Positions 24,945 through 34,424 of a DNA stretch of 64,000 bases are shown piece after piece. Each line of letters begins with the position of its first letter. Position 1 is the stretch's first letter. The stretch spans positions 1 through 64,000 of the forward strand of contig QFPK01000013.1 of assembly GCA_003248865.1 (NCBI GenBank), in the 5' to 3' direction. Source of the DNA: Sphingomonas sp. (GTDB lineage: Bacteria; Pseudomonadota; Alphaproteobacteria; Sphingomonadales; Sphingomonadaceae). The notes beneath the pieces were generated by a model. It worked only from the letters and a program-made list of their open reading frames with translations, did no database searches and was not told the origin of the DNA. The translations under genes and the position numbers were made by a program.

Positions 24945-25805
24945 GTGAGGGCGCCGCAGTTCTCGCTGCGCTATTTTTCCCCGGCAGCGCCGCTGCGGGC
25001 CTGGGTTTCCAGTTATTATGTGTTTGAAGCCGATGTGCCCGCACTGACGGACACGCTGCGCGCCGAGCTGCCACAGGTGCGGTTCATGTATGCCGGCACC
25101 GGCAGCTTCAACTATGGCGACGGCCCAACGGTGCGGATGCCGCAGGCGGCGCTGTGCGGCGCAACCAACATGGCGGTTTATTTCCGCGCCAACGGGCCGT
25201 TGAAAATATTCGGCGCCGGGCTGCTGCCGGCGGGCTGGGCCGCACTGGTGGGCGCGGGCGCCAGCGAATTTTCCGACCAGCTGACCGATCTGGAGGATGT
25301 GGCCGGCCCGGTGGCGCGCCGCGCGCTGCACCGCATGGGCGAGGCGCGAAGCCACCGTGAAGTGGTCGCGGCGGCGGATGCCTTTTTCCTGCTGCTTTCC
25401 ATGCAGGCGAAGCCGCCGCCGATCTGGTTCACCCGCGCGGCTGACGAGTGGCTGGCCAATTCCATCAACCCCGATGTGAACGATCTTGTGAAGGCGACCG
25501 GCATGTCCTCCCGCCAGATCGAGCGGCTTGCGCTGCGTGTGTATGGGGCGAGCCCCAAGATGCTGTCGCGCAAGTATCGCGCGTTGCAGGCGGCGGTTCG
25601 GCTGGGGCTGGACCCTGAGGCGGGCTGGGAGCAGGCAGCGGCCGGCGCCTTTTACGATCAATCCCATTTCATTCGTGATTTCAAGACGTTCGTTGGCATG
25701 ACGCCCAGTCAGTTCGCGGACAAGGACAGCCCGTGGATCACGCGGCTGACGATTGCGAAGCGGCAGAATCTGGTGACTATGCCGAAGCTGAATTTTGTAA
25801 GCTGA
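24945..25805 (+). CDS. AraC family transcriptional regulator
   Basis: A 286-residue protein. The N-terminal ~165 residues (RYFSPAAPLRAWVSSYYVFEADVP onwards) match the uncharacterised sensor domain found in many short AraC-type regulators. The C-terminal ~110 residues form the double helix-turn-helix (VNDLVKATGMSSRQIERLALRVYGASPKMLSRKYRALQAA, AAAGAFYDQSHFIRDFKTFVGMTPSQF). Start GTG at 24945; no ATG in frame nearby. The target and ligand are unknown; it stands alone, followed by a terminator. Confidence 0.88.
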   Translation: MRAPQFSLRYFSPAAPLRAWVSSYYVFEADVPALTDTLRAELPQVRFMYAGTGSFNYGDGPTVRMPQAALCGATNMAVYFRANGPLKIFGAGLLPAGWAALVGAGASEFSDQLTDLEDVAGPVARRALHRMGEARSHREVVAAADAFFLLLSMQAKPPPIWFTRAADEWLANSINPDVNDLVKATGMSSRQIERLALRVYGASPKMLSRKYRALQAAVRLGLDPEAGWEQAAAGAFYDQSHFIRDFKTFVGMTPSQFADKDSPWITRLTIAKRQNLVTMPKLNFVS

Positions 25806-26159
25806 AGCCGGCCGCGATTAGCGCGAAGCGCTAACTCGCGGACTCGGCGCAAGCGCGGCCGGCTGAGTCGTGGCCCCTTCAGGCCACGGCCAGTCCGACG
25901 AGTCCGGCTTCGCCGGACTTTTTTCCGTATTCCTACCCCTTGGCCCCACCCAAGCGGACTCGGCGGCTTTGCCGCCGGCCGCGCCCTCCAAGACCTTAGC
26001 CCCCCTTGCACCATCCCCGCACACAACCTAGCTTACCCCCAATTCCGGGCCCCTCTGGCCGTGCGGGCGCGCGCGGTGATGTCGGAAGCGCAGATGTAGA
26101 TCGGCGCTGACGCGGCGCGTGACGTTTTCACAGTTCATAGACGCCAAAGGGGACAATCC
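25806..26159. other. intergenic region upstream of terC
   Basis: 354 bases holding the terminator of the AraC-type gene (25901-25925), a further CGTGGCC/GGCCACG hairpin at 25869-25888, and an unresolved terC promoter. I looked for a manganese-sensing yybP-ykoY type leader, often found before terC homologues, and saw none. Confidence 0.5.
25901..25925 (+). terminator. intrinsic terminator after the AraC-type gene
   Basis: Perfect 8-bp stem AGTCCGGC/GCCGGACT (25901-25908, 25912-25919) with a 3-base loop followed by TTTTT. Confidence 0.85.
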
Positions 26160-27143
26160 ATGGAGTTTCTGACAGCCGCATGGCTGGGCACACCTGTCTG
26201 GTTGTGGCTCAGCTTCTTCGGAATCGTGATCGGGCTGCTCGCGCTGGATCTGGGCGTGCTGAACCGGCACGACCATGAAATCGGCGTCTCCGAAAGCCTG
26301 AAACTCTCTGCCTTCTACATCACGCTGGGGCTGGCCTTCGGCGGCTTCGTCTGGTGGCAGCTGGGCCAGCAGGCGGCACTTGAATATGTGACGGGCTTTG
26401 TCGTCGAGAAGAGCCTGGCGATGGACAATGTGTTCGTGATCGCCATGATTTTCAGCTATTTCGCGATCCCGCGCCTCTATCAGCACCGGGTGCTGTTCTG
26501 GGGCATCCTGGGCGTGATCATATTGCGCGGGCTGATGATCGGCTTTGGCGCCGCCATCATCACGCAATGGGCCTGGGTGCTCTATATCTTCGCCGCCTTC
26601 TTGATCTTCACCGGCGTGCAGATGTGGCGCAACGCAGAACAGGAGTATGACGTCGGCAACTCCGTCGTGCTGAAATGGGTGCGTCGTCACCTTCCGGTGA
26701 CAGACGAACTGCACGGCAACCACTTTTTCGTGAAGCTGCCCGATGCCGGTGGAAAACTCTCCACCTTCGTCACGCCGCTGTTCCTGGCGCTGCTGATGGT
26801 GGAGTTCGTAGACGTGGTGTTCGCGCTGGATTCGGTGCCGGCGATCTTCGCCATCACCACCGATCCCTTCATCGTCTACACCTCCAACATCTTCGCTATC
26901 CTGGGCCTGCGTGCGCTGTATTTCGCGCTGGCCGCCATGGTGCACCGCTTCCACTATCTGAAGTACGCCCTCGCGGTGCTGCTGGTGTTCATCGGCGGAA
27001 AGATCTTCCTGGCCGATATGCTGGGCCTCGCTGGCGGCAAGGTCCCCCCCAGCGTGAGCCTGGCTGTGACCTTCGCCATTCTGGCTGGCGGCGTGGGATA
27101 TTCTTTGTGGAAGACGCGGGGGAATCCGCAACGCGAAGGATAA
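26160..27143 (+). CDS. TerC family integral membrane protein
   Basis: A 327-residue protein of about nine hydrophobic segments. Family motifs with membrane acidic residues are clear: LALDLGVLNRHDHEIG, EKSLAMDNVFVIAMIF and LLMVEFVDVVFALDSVPAIFAITTDPFIVYTSNIFAILGLRALYF. TerC/Alx/MeeY proteins are implicated in manganese efflux and metalation of exported proteins and, within ter clusters, in tellurite resistance. No other ter genes are near, so a metal-homeostasis role is more likely than tellurite resistance. Start at ATG 26160 with AAGGGGA upstream. Confidence 0.92.
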   Translation: MEFLTAAWLGTPVWLWLSFFGIVIGLLALDLGVLNRHDHEIGVSESLKLSAFYITLGLAFGGFVWWQLGQQAALEYVTGFVVEKSLAMDNVFVIAMIFSYFAIPRLYQHRVLFWGILGVIILRGLMIGFGAAIITQWAWVLYIFAAFLIFTGVQMWRNAEQEYDVGNSVVLKWVRRHLPVTDELHGNHFFVKLPDAGGKLSTFVTPLFLALLMVEFVDVVFALDSVPAIFAITTDPFIVYTSNIFAILGLRALYFALAAMVHRFHYLKYALAVLLVFIGGKIFLADMLGLAGGKVPPSVSLAVTFAILAGGVGYSLWKTRGNPQREG

Positions 27144-27171
27144 GACTGGAGGCCCCCTGCGGGGGGGGGGG

Positions 27172-27222
27172 CAGGTAGGGAACGGTGTTCCCTGCCTGGG
27201 TTAAGGGGCAGAGCCTTTCCAC
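27172..27222 (+). repeat. intergenic repeat remnant, copy 4
   Basis: Only the last two modules survive: the GGGAACGGTGTTCCC hairpin with CTGCCTGGG, and the AAGGGGC-AGA-GCCTTT closing hairpin. A G-run precedes it. It lies between the convergent terC and class II aldolase genes. Confidence 0.7.
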
Positions 27223-27276
27223 CCTGCATTTGCCGCTCCCCGCCGGTGAGCGGCAAATCACTCCCCCTTACTATGA

Positions 27277-28053
27277 TCAGTTCGCGTAGGACGGATCCTT
27301 CCGGTCCATCTTCCGCCGCAGCGCCGGCCATGCCAGCATGTTGCCCACCATCTTCAGGCCCGTGGCGCCCTGATCCCGGGTCTTTTCCGGCGTGCCCTGC
27401 GGGGGGTGATTGATCAGCTGGGTGCCGCCGGCCAGCGCGTGGATCTGCGCCTCGCAGGCACGCTCCAGGAAATAGAGGCGGATGAAGGCCTCGGCGACCG
27501 TCTCTCCAACCGCCATCGTTCCGTGGTTCCTCAGGATCATGGCGTTCTTGGTGCCAAGGTCCGCCACCAGCCGCTCGCGCTCGTCCAGATCGACCGCAAC
27601 GCCTTCATAATGGTGGTAGGCGATCTCGTCGCGGATCAGCATCGCCGTCTGCGTCAGCGGCATCAGCCCGTCCGACTGGGCGGAAACGGCCTGCCCCATC
27701 GGCGTGTGCAGGTGCATCACAGCCTGCGCATCCTCGCGCGCCATGTGCACGGCGGAGTGGATGGTGAAACCCGCCGGGTTGGTGATGTAGGGCGTCTCCA
27801 TCACCGGGTTGCCGTGCACGTCGATCTTCACCAGCGACGAGGCGGTGATCTCGTCGAACATCAGATTATAGGGGTTGATCAGGAAGTGATGCTCGGGGCC
27901 GGGCACGCGGACCGACAGGTGGGTGAAGATCAGGTCGTCCCAGCCATAATGGTTCACCAGCCGGTAGGCGCAAGCGAGGTCGACGCGGCGCTCCCACTCC
28001 TCCGGCGAGACCTGCGCGCGGACGTCTGACGGTGTTTTCAGTTGCGTGGCCAC
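27277..28053 (-). CDS. class II aldolase/adducin domain protein
   Basis: A 258-residue protein with the zinc-dependent aldolase fold (RVDLACAYRLVNHYGWDDLIFTHLSVRVPG, FLINPYNLMFDEITASSLVKID). The metal ligands are probably the His residues in VMHLHTPMG and RNHGTMAVGE. This is the adducin-like branch common in sphingomonads and other alphaproteobacteria, whose substrate is not established. It is a single gene converging on terC; no sugar pathway genes are adjacent. Confidence 0.9.
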   Translation of the reverse strand: MATQLKTPSDVRAQVSPEEWERRVDLACAYRLVNHYGWDDLIFTHLSVRVPGPEHHFLINPYNLMFDEITASSLVKIDVHGNPVMETPYITNPAGFTIHSAVHMAREDAQAVMHLHTPMGQAVSAQSDGLMPLTQTAMLIRDEIAYHHYEGVAVDLDERERLVADLGTKNAMILRNHGTMAVGETVAEAFIRLYFLERACEAQIHALAGGTQLINHPPQGTPEKTRDQGATGLKMVGNMLAWPALRRKMDRKDPSYAN

Positions 28054-28252
28054 TTTAGTATCTCCCTCAGCGGGCCCCTTCCCGGCCCGTCATTCACTGG
28101 GGACTTTAGCGCAGATACCCGCCCTCGCGCGACCCCCTGTTGCGCCAGCTTCGGGCAGGCGCCATGAGATATGACACCGGAGCGTCATGATCGGTCGCTA
28201 GCGGGGGGCGCGCGGCCGTTTCTTCAGGGGATGGCCGCTCGAGGAGACGGTG

Positions 28253-29911
28253 ATGGCGGGACGGGATTTCGATCGGCGCACTTTGATGGCGGGCGCGGCG
28301 CTGGCGGGCGCGGGGCTGCTGCTGCCCGGCGTTGCGCTGGCACAGCGCCGCAAGACACCCGCCCCGGTTCCGCTGGGCGGCTTCACCCATGGCGTGGCCT
28401 CCGGCGAGCCGTCGCAGACATCAATGCTGTTCTGGACCCGCTATGAAGGCAGCGGCGGGCAGGCCGTGCCGCTGGAGCTGGAGATTTCCACCGATCCGCG
28501 CATGGCACGCGCCAAGGTCATGGGCCACGCGTTGGCCGAGCCCGGCCGGGACTGGACGGCGCGCACCACCGTGCAGGGGCTGGCGCCTGGCCGGACCTAT
28601 TACTACCGCTTCAACGGCCCTTCCAAAGCCGCGAAATCCGTGATCGGGCGCACGAAGACATTGCCGGAAGGCTCGCCTGCGCAGTTCCGCATGGGCGTGT
28701 TTTCCTGTTCCAACCTGCCGTTCGGCTGGTTCAACGGCTATGCCCATGCCGTGGCGGCGGACGACATCGACCTGTTCGTCCATCTGGGCGACTATATCTA
28801 CGAATATCCGCGCGGCACCTACCCAACCGCCGCCGAGACGGTGGCGGGGCGGACGATCGAACCGGCCGGGGAAACCATCCGCCGCGAGGATTACTGGGCA
28901 CGCTATCGCGGATACCGCACAGACCCGGACTTGCAGGCGATGCACGCCCATCTGCCCGCCGTGACCATGTGGGACGATCACGAAATCGCCAACGACGCCT
29001 GGAAAGGCGGCGCGGAAAACCATCAACCGAACGAAGGCGACTGGGCCGCGCGCGTTGCCGCCGCCAAGGCCGCCTATCGCGACTGGATGCCGGTTTCCGA
29101 CGAGAATTGGGCGAAGTACGACATCGGCCGTCTGGCGACGCTCTACCGGCTGGAAACCCGGGTGAGCGGCCGGGACAAGCCGCTGGATCTGGGCGCCGCC
29201 ATCGCCAAGGGCCCCGATACCATGTCCGCGCTGAAGAAATTGCGCGACGAACAATGGGTCGCCGGCAATCGCCAGTTGCTGGGCGCCGAACAGGAACAAT
29301 GGCTGTTCCGAGAGATGGACGCGACCGCCCGCCGGGGCGTGCGATGGCAGGTGCTGGGGCAGCAGGTGGTGATGGGCAAGATCATGATGCCGCCCGGCGC
29401 CGCCGCCCTTGCCGGGCCGAACCCCAACGGACAGGTCGCCGCCTTCCTGGGCGCCGCCGAGCTGGCCGCGAAACTGGGCCTGCCCATGAACATGGACTCG
29501 TGGGACGGCTACCCCGCAGCCCGCGCCCGCGTGCTGGGCATGGCGCAGAAAGCCGGAATCGATCTGGTCGTGCTCGCCGGAGACAGCCACAACGCCTGGG
29601 CCAGCGACCTCATCAACGACGGCCGCCCGGCAGGCGTGGAATTCGCCGGCCAGTCCGTCAGCTCGCCCGGCTTCGAACATTATCTGCGCTCCACCCCGCC
29701 GGCGCAGGTTGCCGGCGCACTGGTCGCCGCCAACCCCACCCTGCGCTGGGCCGACACCTCCCAACGCGGCTATATGCAGGTGACGCTGACACCCGCAGAG
29801 GCGGTGTGCGAATGGCGCTTCACCCAGCCGGTAACGGCCCGCTCAGATCGGCTGGCGGGGGTGCAACGGGCCCGCGTCGGAGCGGGGCAGCGACGACTGG
29901 CGATGGGGTAG
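28253..29911 (+). CDS. PhoD-like alkaline phosphatase/phosphodiesterase
   Basis: A 552-residue exported metallophosphoesterase. It has a Tat-type signal (FDRRTLMAGAALAGAGLLLPGVALAQ), an N-terminal Ig-like PhoD domain (GVASGEPSQTSMLFWTRYEG), and a catalytic domain with metal-binding motifs HLGDYIYEY, TMWDDHEIANDAWKGG and LAGDSHNAWASD. PhoD enzymes hydrolyse phosphomonoesters and diesters in the periplasm, usually with Ca/Fe. Start ATG 28253, with GAGGAGA 6 bases before; a GTG one codon upstream is less well placed. No Pho-box was identified by eye. Confidence 0.93.
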   Translation: MAGRDFDRRTLMAGAALAGAGLLLPGVALAQRRKTPAPVPLGGFTHGVASGEPSQTSMLFWTRYEGSGGQAVPLELEISTDPRMARAKVMGHALAEPGRDWTARTTVQGLAPGRTYYYRFNGPSKAAKSVIGRTKTLPEGSPAQFRMGVFSCSNLPFGWFNGYAHAVAADDIDLFVHLGDYIYEYPRGTYPTAAETVAGRTIEPAGETIRREDYWARYRGYRTDPDLQAMHAHLPAVTMWDDHEIANDAWKGGAENHQPNEGDWAARVAAAKAAYRDWMPVSDENWAKYDIGRLATLYRLETRVSGRDKPLDLGAAIAKGPDTMSALKKLRDEQWVAGNRQLLGAEQEQWLFREMDATARRGVRWQVLGQQVVMGKIMMPPGAAALAGPNPNGQVAAFLGAAELAAKLGLPMNMDSWDGYPAARARVLGMAQKAGIDLVVLAGDSHNAWASDLINDGRPAGVEFAGQSVSSPGFEHYLRSTPPAQVAGALVAANPTLRWADTSQRGYMQVTLTPAEAVCEWRFTQPVTARSDRLAGVQRARVGAGQRRLAMG

Positions 29912-29919
29912 GCAGGGTC

Positions 29920-30149
29920 TTTTGCCTCCGGCGGGCAGGGAAATGATTTCCCTGCACCCTCTAAGTTGGCGTTGCGTTCTCAGTCCGGAGTCGCGCGCTT
30001 AACCCAGTTTGATTGCCTGCGGCGCTGGAACTTGCTGGCGCCGCAGGCAGCAAACTTCTGCCTTCAGCACGACCTGACCGTATGACCTGCTAATGTGGGT
30101 GCAGGGAGATCATCTCCCTGCCGGGGGTTGAGGGGGCAGAGCCCCCTCA
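29920..30149 (+). repeat. palindromic intergenic repeat, copy 5
   Basis: Intact left terminal repeat TTTGCCTCCGGCGG (29921-29934), GCAGGGAAAT/ATTTCCCTGC, GCCTGCGGCGC with GGCGCCGCAGGC, GCAGGGAGA/TCTCCCTGC and GAGGGGGC/GCCCCCTC. It lies between the tandem phoD-like and murI genes, one of two copies not in a convergent gap, so transcription into murI would pass through it. Confidence 0.9.
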
Positions 30150-30211
30150 CTCTTTGGTCTCCAAACAGTTTCGCTTGCTCCACCCGCCACGCCCGCTATC
30201 GCCGTTCGGGC

Positions 30212-31018
30212 ATGAGCGCGGGCCCCATCCTGTTCCTCGATTCCGGCGTCGGCGGCCTGTCGGTGCTTCGCGCCGTCACGGCGAAGCTGCCGGATGCGCC
30301 GATCGTCTATTGCGCGGATTCGGCGGGCTATCCTTACGGCATCAAGGGCGAGGCCGAGGTGTCGGCCCGGGTCGCGGGGCTGCTGGGGCGGCTGGCGGAG
30401 CGGTTGCAGCCGTCCCTGATCGTCATTGCCTGTAACACGGCTTCCACGATTGCGCTGGGCTATGTGCGGCCCGTGCTGGACGTGGGGGTGGTAGGCACCG
30501 TGCCTGCGATCAAGCCGGCGGCGGAGCAGACAACGACACGGGTGATCGGCGTGCTGGGCACGGAAGCGACCGTTCGCCAGCCGTATGTGGCCGATCTGTC
30601 GGCGAAATTTGCAAATGAATGCACGGTGCTGAAGCATGGCTCGGCAGCTCTGGCGGCGGCGGCGGAGGCCAAGCTGCGCGGCGAGGCGGTCGATCCGGGG
30701 GTCTATCGCAAGGCCCTGCTGGGCCTGCTCGCGCAGCCCGGCGGGGATCGGATGGATATGGTGGTGCTGGCCTGCACCCACTTCCCGCTGGTGGAAGCGG
30801 AACTGGCGAAAGCGGCCGCCGGCCTGACGCAGGTGCCGCTGCGCTTCGTGCACGGCGCCAACGGCATTGCGCGGCGCTGTGCCTATTTGCTGCGTGATGT
30901 CGCGTGGGAGGGGGCGAAGCCGGCTGGCCGGGCGATCTTCACCGGCGGAATTGAAGGGGTTGCGCCGCTTGTGCCCGCGCTTCAGGGCTTCGGCCTTCAA
31001 GAGATCGAGGGGCTTTGA
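30212..31018 (+). CDS. murI: glutamate racemase
   Basis: A 268-residue cofactor-independent racemase supplying D-glutamate for peptidoglycan. The two catalytic cysteines are C74 (VIACNTAST) and C188 (LACTHFPL); the N-terminal FLDSGVGGLSVLRAV and GYPYGIKGEAEV are family motifs. Start MSAGPILFLDSG; the longer frame from 30095 begins within repeat copy 5. The stop overlaps the thioesterase start (TGATG), so these are co-translated. Confidence 0.96.
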   Translation: MSAGPILFLDSGVGGLSVLRAVTAKLPDAPIVYCADSAGYPYGIKGEAEVSARVAGLLGRLAERLQPSLIVIACNTASTIALGYVRPVLDVGVVGTVPAIKPAAEQTTTRVIGVLGTEATVRQPYVADLSAKFANECTVLKHGSAALAAAAEAKLRGEAVDPGVYRKALLGLLAQPGGDRMDMVVLACTHFPLVEAELAKAAAGLTQVPLRFVHGANGIARRCAYLLRDVAWEGAKPAGRAIFTGGIEGVAPLVPALQGFGLQEIEGL

Positions 31019-31485
31019 TGGCGAGCGACACCGAATTGCTGGAGCGGATGCGGGCGAAGAAGGCCCCCACCACGGCGCTGCTGGGGCTGGAGCTGGAGGC
31101 GGTGGACCAGGCGGCGGGCACCACCCGCTACCGGATGCTGGCGACGGCGGAATTCTGCAATCCGATGGGCAATCTGCAGGGCGGGATCATCACCACCGCT
31201 CTGGACGATGCCGCGGCGACGGCCGTGATCATCAAATCCGGGCGGCGCGTGGGCGTGCCCACCATCGAGTTCAAGGTCAGCTTCTTCGGCCCGGCGCGGC
31301 TGGGCGGCACCTTCTTCTTCAACGGCCGGGTGCTGAAGCTGGGTCGCACGGTCAGCTTCGCCGAGGCAGACATGACGGATGAAACCGGCAAGCTGCTGGC
31401 GCGGTTGACGACAAGCTGCATGGTGGTGGACGTGGAAGGGTCTGCGTTGCTGGCAGGCCAGGATGGAAAGGTGAGCGCACAATGA
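31018..31485 (+). CDS. PaaI-family hotdog thioesterase
   Basis: A 155-residue acyl-CoA thioesterase-like protein. The hotdog core is YRMLATAEFCNPMGNLQGGIITTALDDAAATAVII; the Asn/Gly/Gly-rich start of the helix and the following Asp are usual active-site elements of the PaaI group. The C-terminal strand is GRTVSFAEADMTDETGKLLARLTTSCMV. Translation is coupled to murI and overlaps the next gene by four bases, so it forms a three-gene unit. The substrate is unknown; proximity to a hydroxyisobutyryl-CoA hydrolase suggests acyl-CoA turnover. Confidence 0.87.
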   Translation: MASDTELLERMRAKKAPTTALLGLELEAVDQAAGTTRYRMLATAEFCNPMGNLQGGIITTALDDAAATAVIIKSGRRVGVPTIEFKVSFFGPARLGGTFFFNGRVLKLGRTVSFAEADMTDETGKLLARLTTSCMVVDVEGSALLAGQDGKVSAQ

Positions 31486-32507
31486 CCGAGGATATCCTGT
31501 TCGCGAAGCAGGGGCGCATCGGCCTCGTCACGCTGAACCGGCCGCAGGCGCTGAACGCGCTGACGCGCGACATGTGCGTGGCCCTTCACCGCCAGCTGAT
31601 GGACTGGGCCATCGACGACGATGTGCAGGCCGTGGTGGTGGAAGGCGCGGGCGGCAAGGCCTTCTGCGCGGGCGGCGACGTGGTCGCGATGCACCGCGAC
31701 GGGCAGGCGGGCTCGCCCGATTTCGAAGGCTTCTTCCACGACGAATATCGGATGAACCAGGCCATCGCCCACTATCCCAAGCCCTATATCGCGCTGGTGG
31801 ACGGCATCAGCATGGGCGGCGGCGTCGGCATTTCCGTGCACGCCCCCTATCGCGTGGCGACGGAAAAGACGCTGTTCGCCATGCCCGAAACCGGAATCGG
31901 CCTGATCCCCGACGTGGGCGGCACCCACGCGCTGCCCCGCTTCCCCGGCGAGTTCGGCACCTGGGCCGGCCTGACCGGCGCCCGGGTGAAGGGCGGCGAC
32001 TGCGTGGCGGTCGGCTATTGCACCCACTACACCCCATCCGCCGAAATCCCGGTGCTGAAGGAACGCCTCGCGCTGAGCCACGAGCCCTTCGCCGACGTGC
32101 TGGGCACCTTCGACAGCGACCCCGGCGAGCTGACGCTTCCTGCGCTGCGCGACGGCATCGATTATCTGTTCAGCCAGAATCAGGTGGAGGACATCCTCTC
32201 CCTGCTGGACGAAGGCGATGCATGGGCGGTGGAACAGGCCGCCACCATCCGCCGCATGAGCCCCACCTCGCTGAAGCTGACCCTGCACGGGCTGCGCGCG
32301 GGCCGGGGCGCCAGCATCGAACAGGCGCTGAAGCTGGAACACCGCATGGTCAGCGCGATCAAGAGCGGCCGCGATTTCTACGAAGGCGTCCGCGCCCAGC
32401 TGATCGACAAGGACCGCTCACCGAAATGGAGCCCGGCCGCGCTGGAGGATGTGGATATCGCGCCTTATCTGGTGGAGCCAGAGTGGGGCGATCTGACGTT
32501 TGATTGA
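31482..32507 (+). CDS. 3-hydroxyisobutyryl-CoA hydrolase (HIBCH-type)
   Basis: A 341-residue crotonase-superfamily enzyme. VVVEGAGGKAFCAGGDVVAMH (first oxyanion-hole segment), ALVDGISMGGGVGISVHAPYRVATEKTLFAMPETGIGLIPDVGGTHALPRFPG and the C-terminal RMSPTSLKLTLHGLRAG are characteristic of HIBCH rather than plain enoyl-CoA hydratase. It releases 3-hydroxyisobutyrate in valine catabolism. It overlaps the thioesterase by four bases. No other valine-pathway gene is present in the window. Confidence 0.9.
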   Translation: MTEDILFAKQGRIGLVTLNRPQALNALTRDMCVALHRQLMDWAIDDDVQAVVVEGAGGKAFCAGGDVVAMHRDGQAGSPDFEGFFHDEYRMNQAIAHYPKPYIALVDGISMGGGVGISVHAPYRVATEKTLFAMPETGIGLIPDVGGTHALPRFPGEFGTWAGLTGARVKGGDCVAVGYCTHYTPSAEIPVLKERLALSHEPFADVLGTFDSDPGELTLPALRDGIDYLFSQNQVEDILSLLDEGDAWAVEQAATIRRMSPTSLKLTLHGLRAGRGASIEQALKLEHRMVSAIKSGRDFYEGVRAQLIDKDRSPKWSPAALEDVDIAPYLVEPEWGDLTFD

Positions 32508-32517
32508 GGGAGGCGGC

Positions 32518-32747
32518 TTTTGCCTCCGGCGGGCAGGGAAATGATTTCCCTGCACCCTCTAAGTTGGCGTTGCGCGCTGCTCACAAATCGCCCGCGTGAC
32601 AGAATTTGATTGCCTGCGGCGCTTGGGATTGCTGGCGCCGCAGTCAATGAATCTCAGCCGTCAGCACAACCTGAACGGATTACCCCAATTTCGGGGGTGC
32701 AGGGAGCACGGCTCCCTGCCGGGTTCCAAAGGCAGAGCCCTTGGCCT
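32518..32747 (+). repeat. palindromic intergenic repeat, copy 6
   Basis: Left terminal repeat TTTTGCCTCCGGCGG (32518-32532), GCAGGGAAAT/ATTTCCCTGC, GCCTGCGGCGC paired with a mutated right arm (GCGCCGCAGTC), GCAGGGAGC/GCTCCCTGC and CCAAAGGC/GCCCTTGG. The last stem is wholly different from other copies yet still paired apart from a slip. It lies between the convergent hydrolase and serine hydrolase genes. Confidence 0.9.
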
Positions 32748-32768
32748 TTCTCTATCGCCAACCCGCCC

Positions 32769-34169
32769 TCAATCGTCCTTCCGATTCTCGGCAGGCGCCT
32801 TCACGCCCAGCGACTTGAACACCCGTTCCAGGAAGCGTTGCTGATCCCAGGCCGCGCGGTCCGGCTGGAAGCCCAGCCGTACGATCACGGTGCGGGTTTC
32901 GGGCACGATCGTCACATATTGGCCGGCGAAGCCTGCCAGTTCCAGCGTGCGGGCCTTTTGCCCCGGCACGCCGCCGCGGAACCATGTCTGGGTGGAATAG
33001 CGGCCTTCTGACAGCGCGGTTGGGGTGGCCATGCGGGCGGTCCAGTCTGCGGGTACGATCTGTCGGCCTTCGAACTGCCCGCCGTCTGCCAGCATCAGGC
33101 CGAAACGGGCCCAGTCCAGCGCGCCCATGAACAGGAAGGTGGAACCGATGAAGTCGCCATTGGCGTCCTGTTCGAACAGGGCTGTGCGCAGGCCCATCGG
33201 CTCGAACAGGGCGTTGCGGGGGTAGCGATCCCAGGCGTCGTCGGGGAGGCCGGATTTCAGCCGGGCCACGCGCATCAGGATGTTGGTGTCCCCACTGCTG
33301 TAATACCAGCGGGTGCCGGGCTTGTCGCGCTGCGGCTTGGCGGCGGCGAACAGTGCGGCGCTGTTTTCGGCGTAGAGCATGCGGGCCGGATCGCCGCCTG
33401 CGCCATAATCCTCGTTGAAATCCAGGCCGGATTCCATGTTGAGCAGATTGTCGATGCTGATCGCGCGGCGCGGATCGTTCGCCTGCTTGCGCCATTCCGG
33501 CAGCAGGTCGATATCCGCCGGGCTCAGCTTTCCGCCGGCGGCCAATATGCCCACCAGCGCGGCCGAGACGGTTTTCGCCATTGATGCTGAGTATTGCGGC
33601 GTCATGTCGGAAAAGCCGCGCGCGCTGACGGAGCGGATCAGCTTCCCCTGATGCACGATTACGATGGAGCGGGTGACGGGATCGACCGCCGGATTGCCAT
33701 AGCTGCCGGCCTTGAAGGCGTCGGCAATGGCGAGATCGAGGCCCTTGGCATCGACGATGGCCGGCGGCTTCGCCGACAGCGAATCGCCCTCGGGCCAGGG
33801 CCGGGGATCCGGCGTTAGCTTCACCGGCCGCCCGGGCCCTTCGCCGGGGCGGGCAACGGCACAGCCCAGGCCTGGCGTGTGCCCGGCCGTCATGAAGTTC
33901 ATGCCCCAGGGCCCGGCCGTCACTTCGCCCTTGTCACGATCGATGTCCGCCTTGAACCAGCCCAGCCGCTTGTCCAGAGACGGCCCCAGTTCATAGGGCC
34001 GGACATCCTCTTCCGGCCGGCCCTGCACGAAAATCGCGGTGCACAGCGTGCGGGCGACAAGGCCCGCAGCCACCGGCGCAGAGTCGACCGTTTCCTCCAC
34101 GGGGCCGCAAGCGGCGAGCGGAGCCAAAGCGAGGACGGCGAGCAGGGGCGTGAGGCGCATGCCCGGCAT
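32769..34169 (-). CDS. serine hydrolase, class C beta-lactamase-like lipoprotein
   Basis: A 466-residue protein of the beta-lactamase/penicillin-binding-like family (COG1680). A lipoprotein signal ends in LAAC (Cys21). The nucleophile motif S-M-A-K is at 196-199 (YSASMAKTVSAALVGILAAGG) and the second motif appears as YYSSGDTN. Such enzymes are esterases, D-amino-peptidases or beta-lactamase relatives; the ~130-residue N-terminal extension before the catalytic domain argues against a true beta-lactamase. It is a single leftward gene. The initiator could also be the ATG three codons later. Confidence 0.88.
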   Translation of the reverse strand: MPGMRLTPLLAVLALAPLAACGPVEETVDSAPVAAGLVARTLCTAIFVQGRPEEDVRPYELGPSLDKRLGWFKADIDRDKGEVTAGPWGMNFMTAGHTPGLGCAVARPGEGPGRPVKLTPDPRPWPEGDSLSAKPPAIVDAKGLDLAIADAFKAGSYGNPAVDPVTRSIVIVHQGKLIRSVSARGFSDMTPQYSASMAKTVSAALVGILAAGGKLSPADIDLLPEWRKQANDPRRAISIDNLLNMESGLDFNEDYGAGGDPARMLYAENSAALFAAAKPQRDKPGTRWYYSSGDTNILMRVARLKSGLPDDAWDRYPRNALFEPMGLRTALFEQDANGDFIGSTFLFMGALDWARFGLMLADGGQFEGRQIVPADWTARMATPTALSEGRYSTQTWFRGGVPGQKARTLELAGFAGQYVTIVPETRTVIVRLGFQPDRAAWDQQRFLERVFKSLGVKAPAENRKDD

Positions 34170-34424
34170 TTAGCCGCCGCCCATGAACGAAACCAGACTG
34201 GCGCCTTGAATTCGGCCCATTTCACGCCCATATCGCGAAAATCGACGTCGCTGGGACGAAGCCGACGGCCGCCTGCACCCGTTTTGAGGGGATATGGCGC
34301 GGCACTTCAGACTTCCTTTCATCGTTATCGCAACACCACTCCCACGCCTTTTTCAAAGGGGGGAGCGGAGCCGCAGCCGGGGCACCCGCCCATGGCGCGC
34401 GGCGCCATTCAACAGGAGCAGGGC

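Noticed and set aside
26028..26159. Manganese riboswitch (yybP-ykoY) upstream of terC
   Set aside because: No recognisable conserved loops of that class in the leader.
28421..29764. A 447-codon minus-strand frame opposite the PhoD-like gene
   Set aside because: Shadow of an intact gene with clear metal-binding motifs; translation is Gly/Arg/His-rich without domains.
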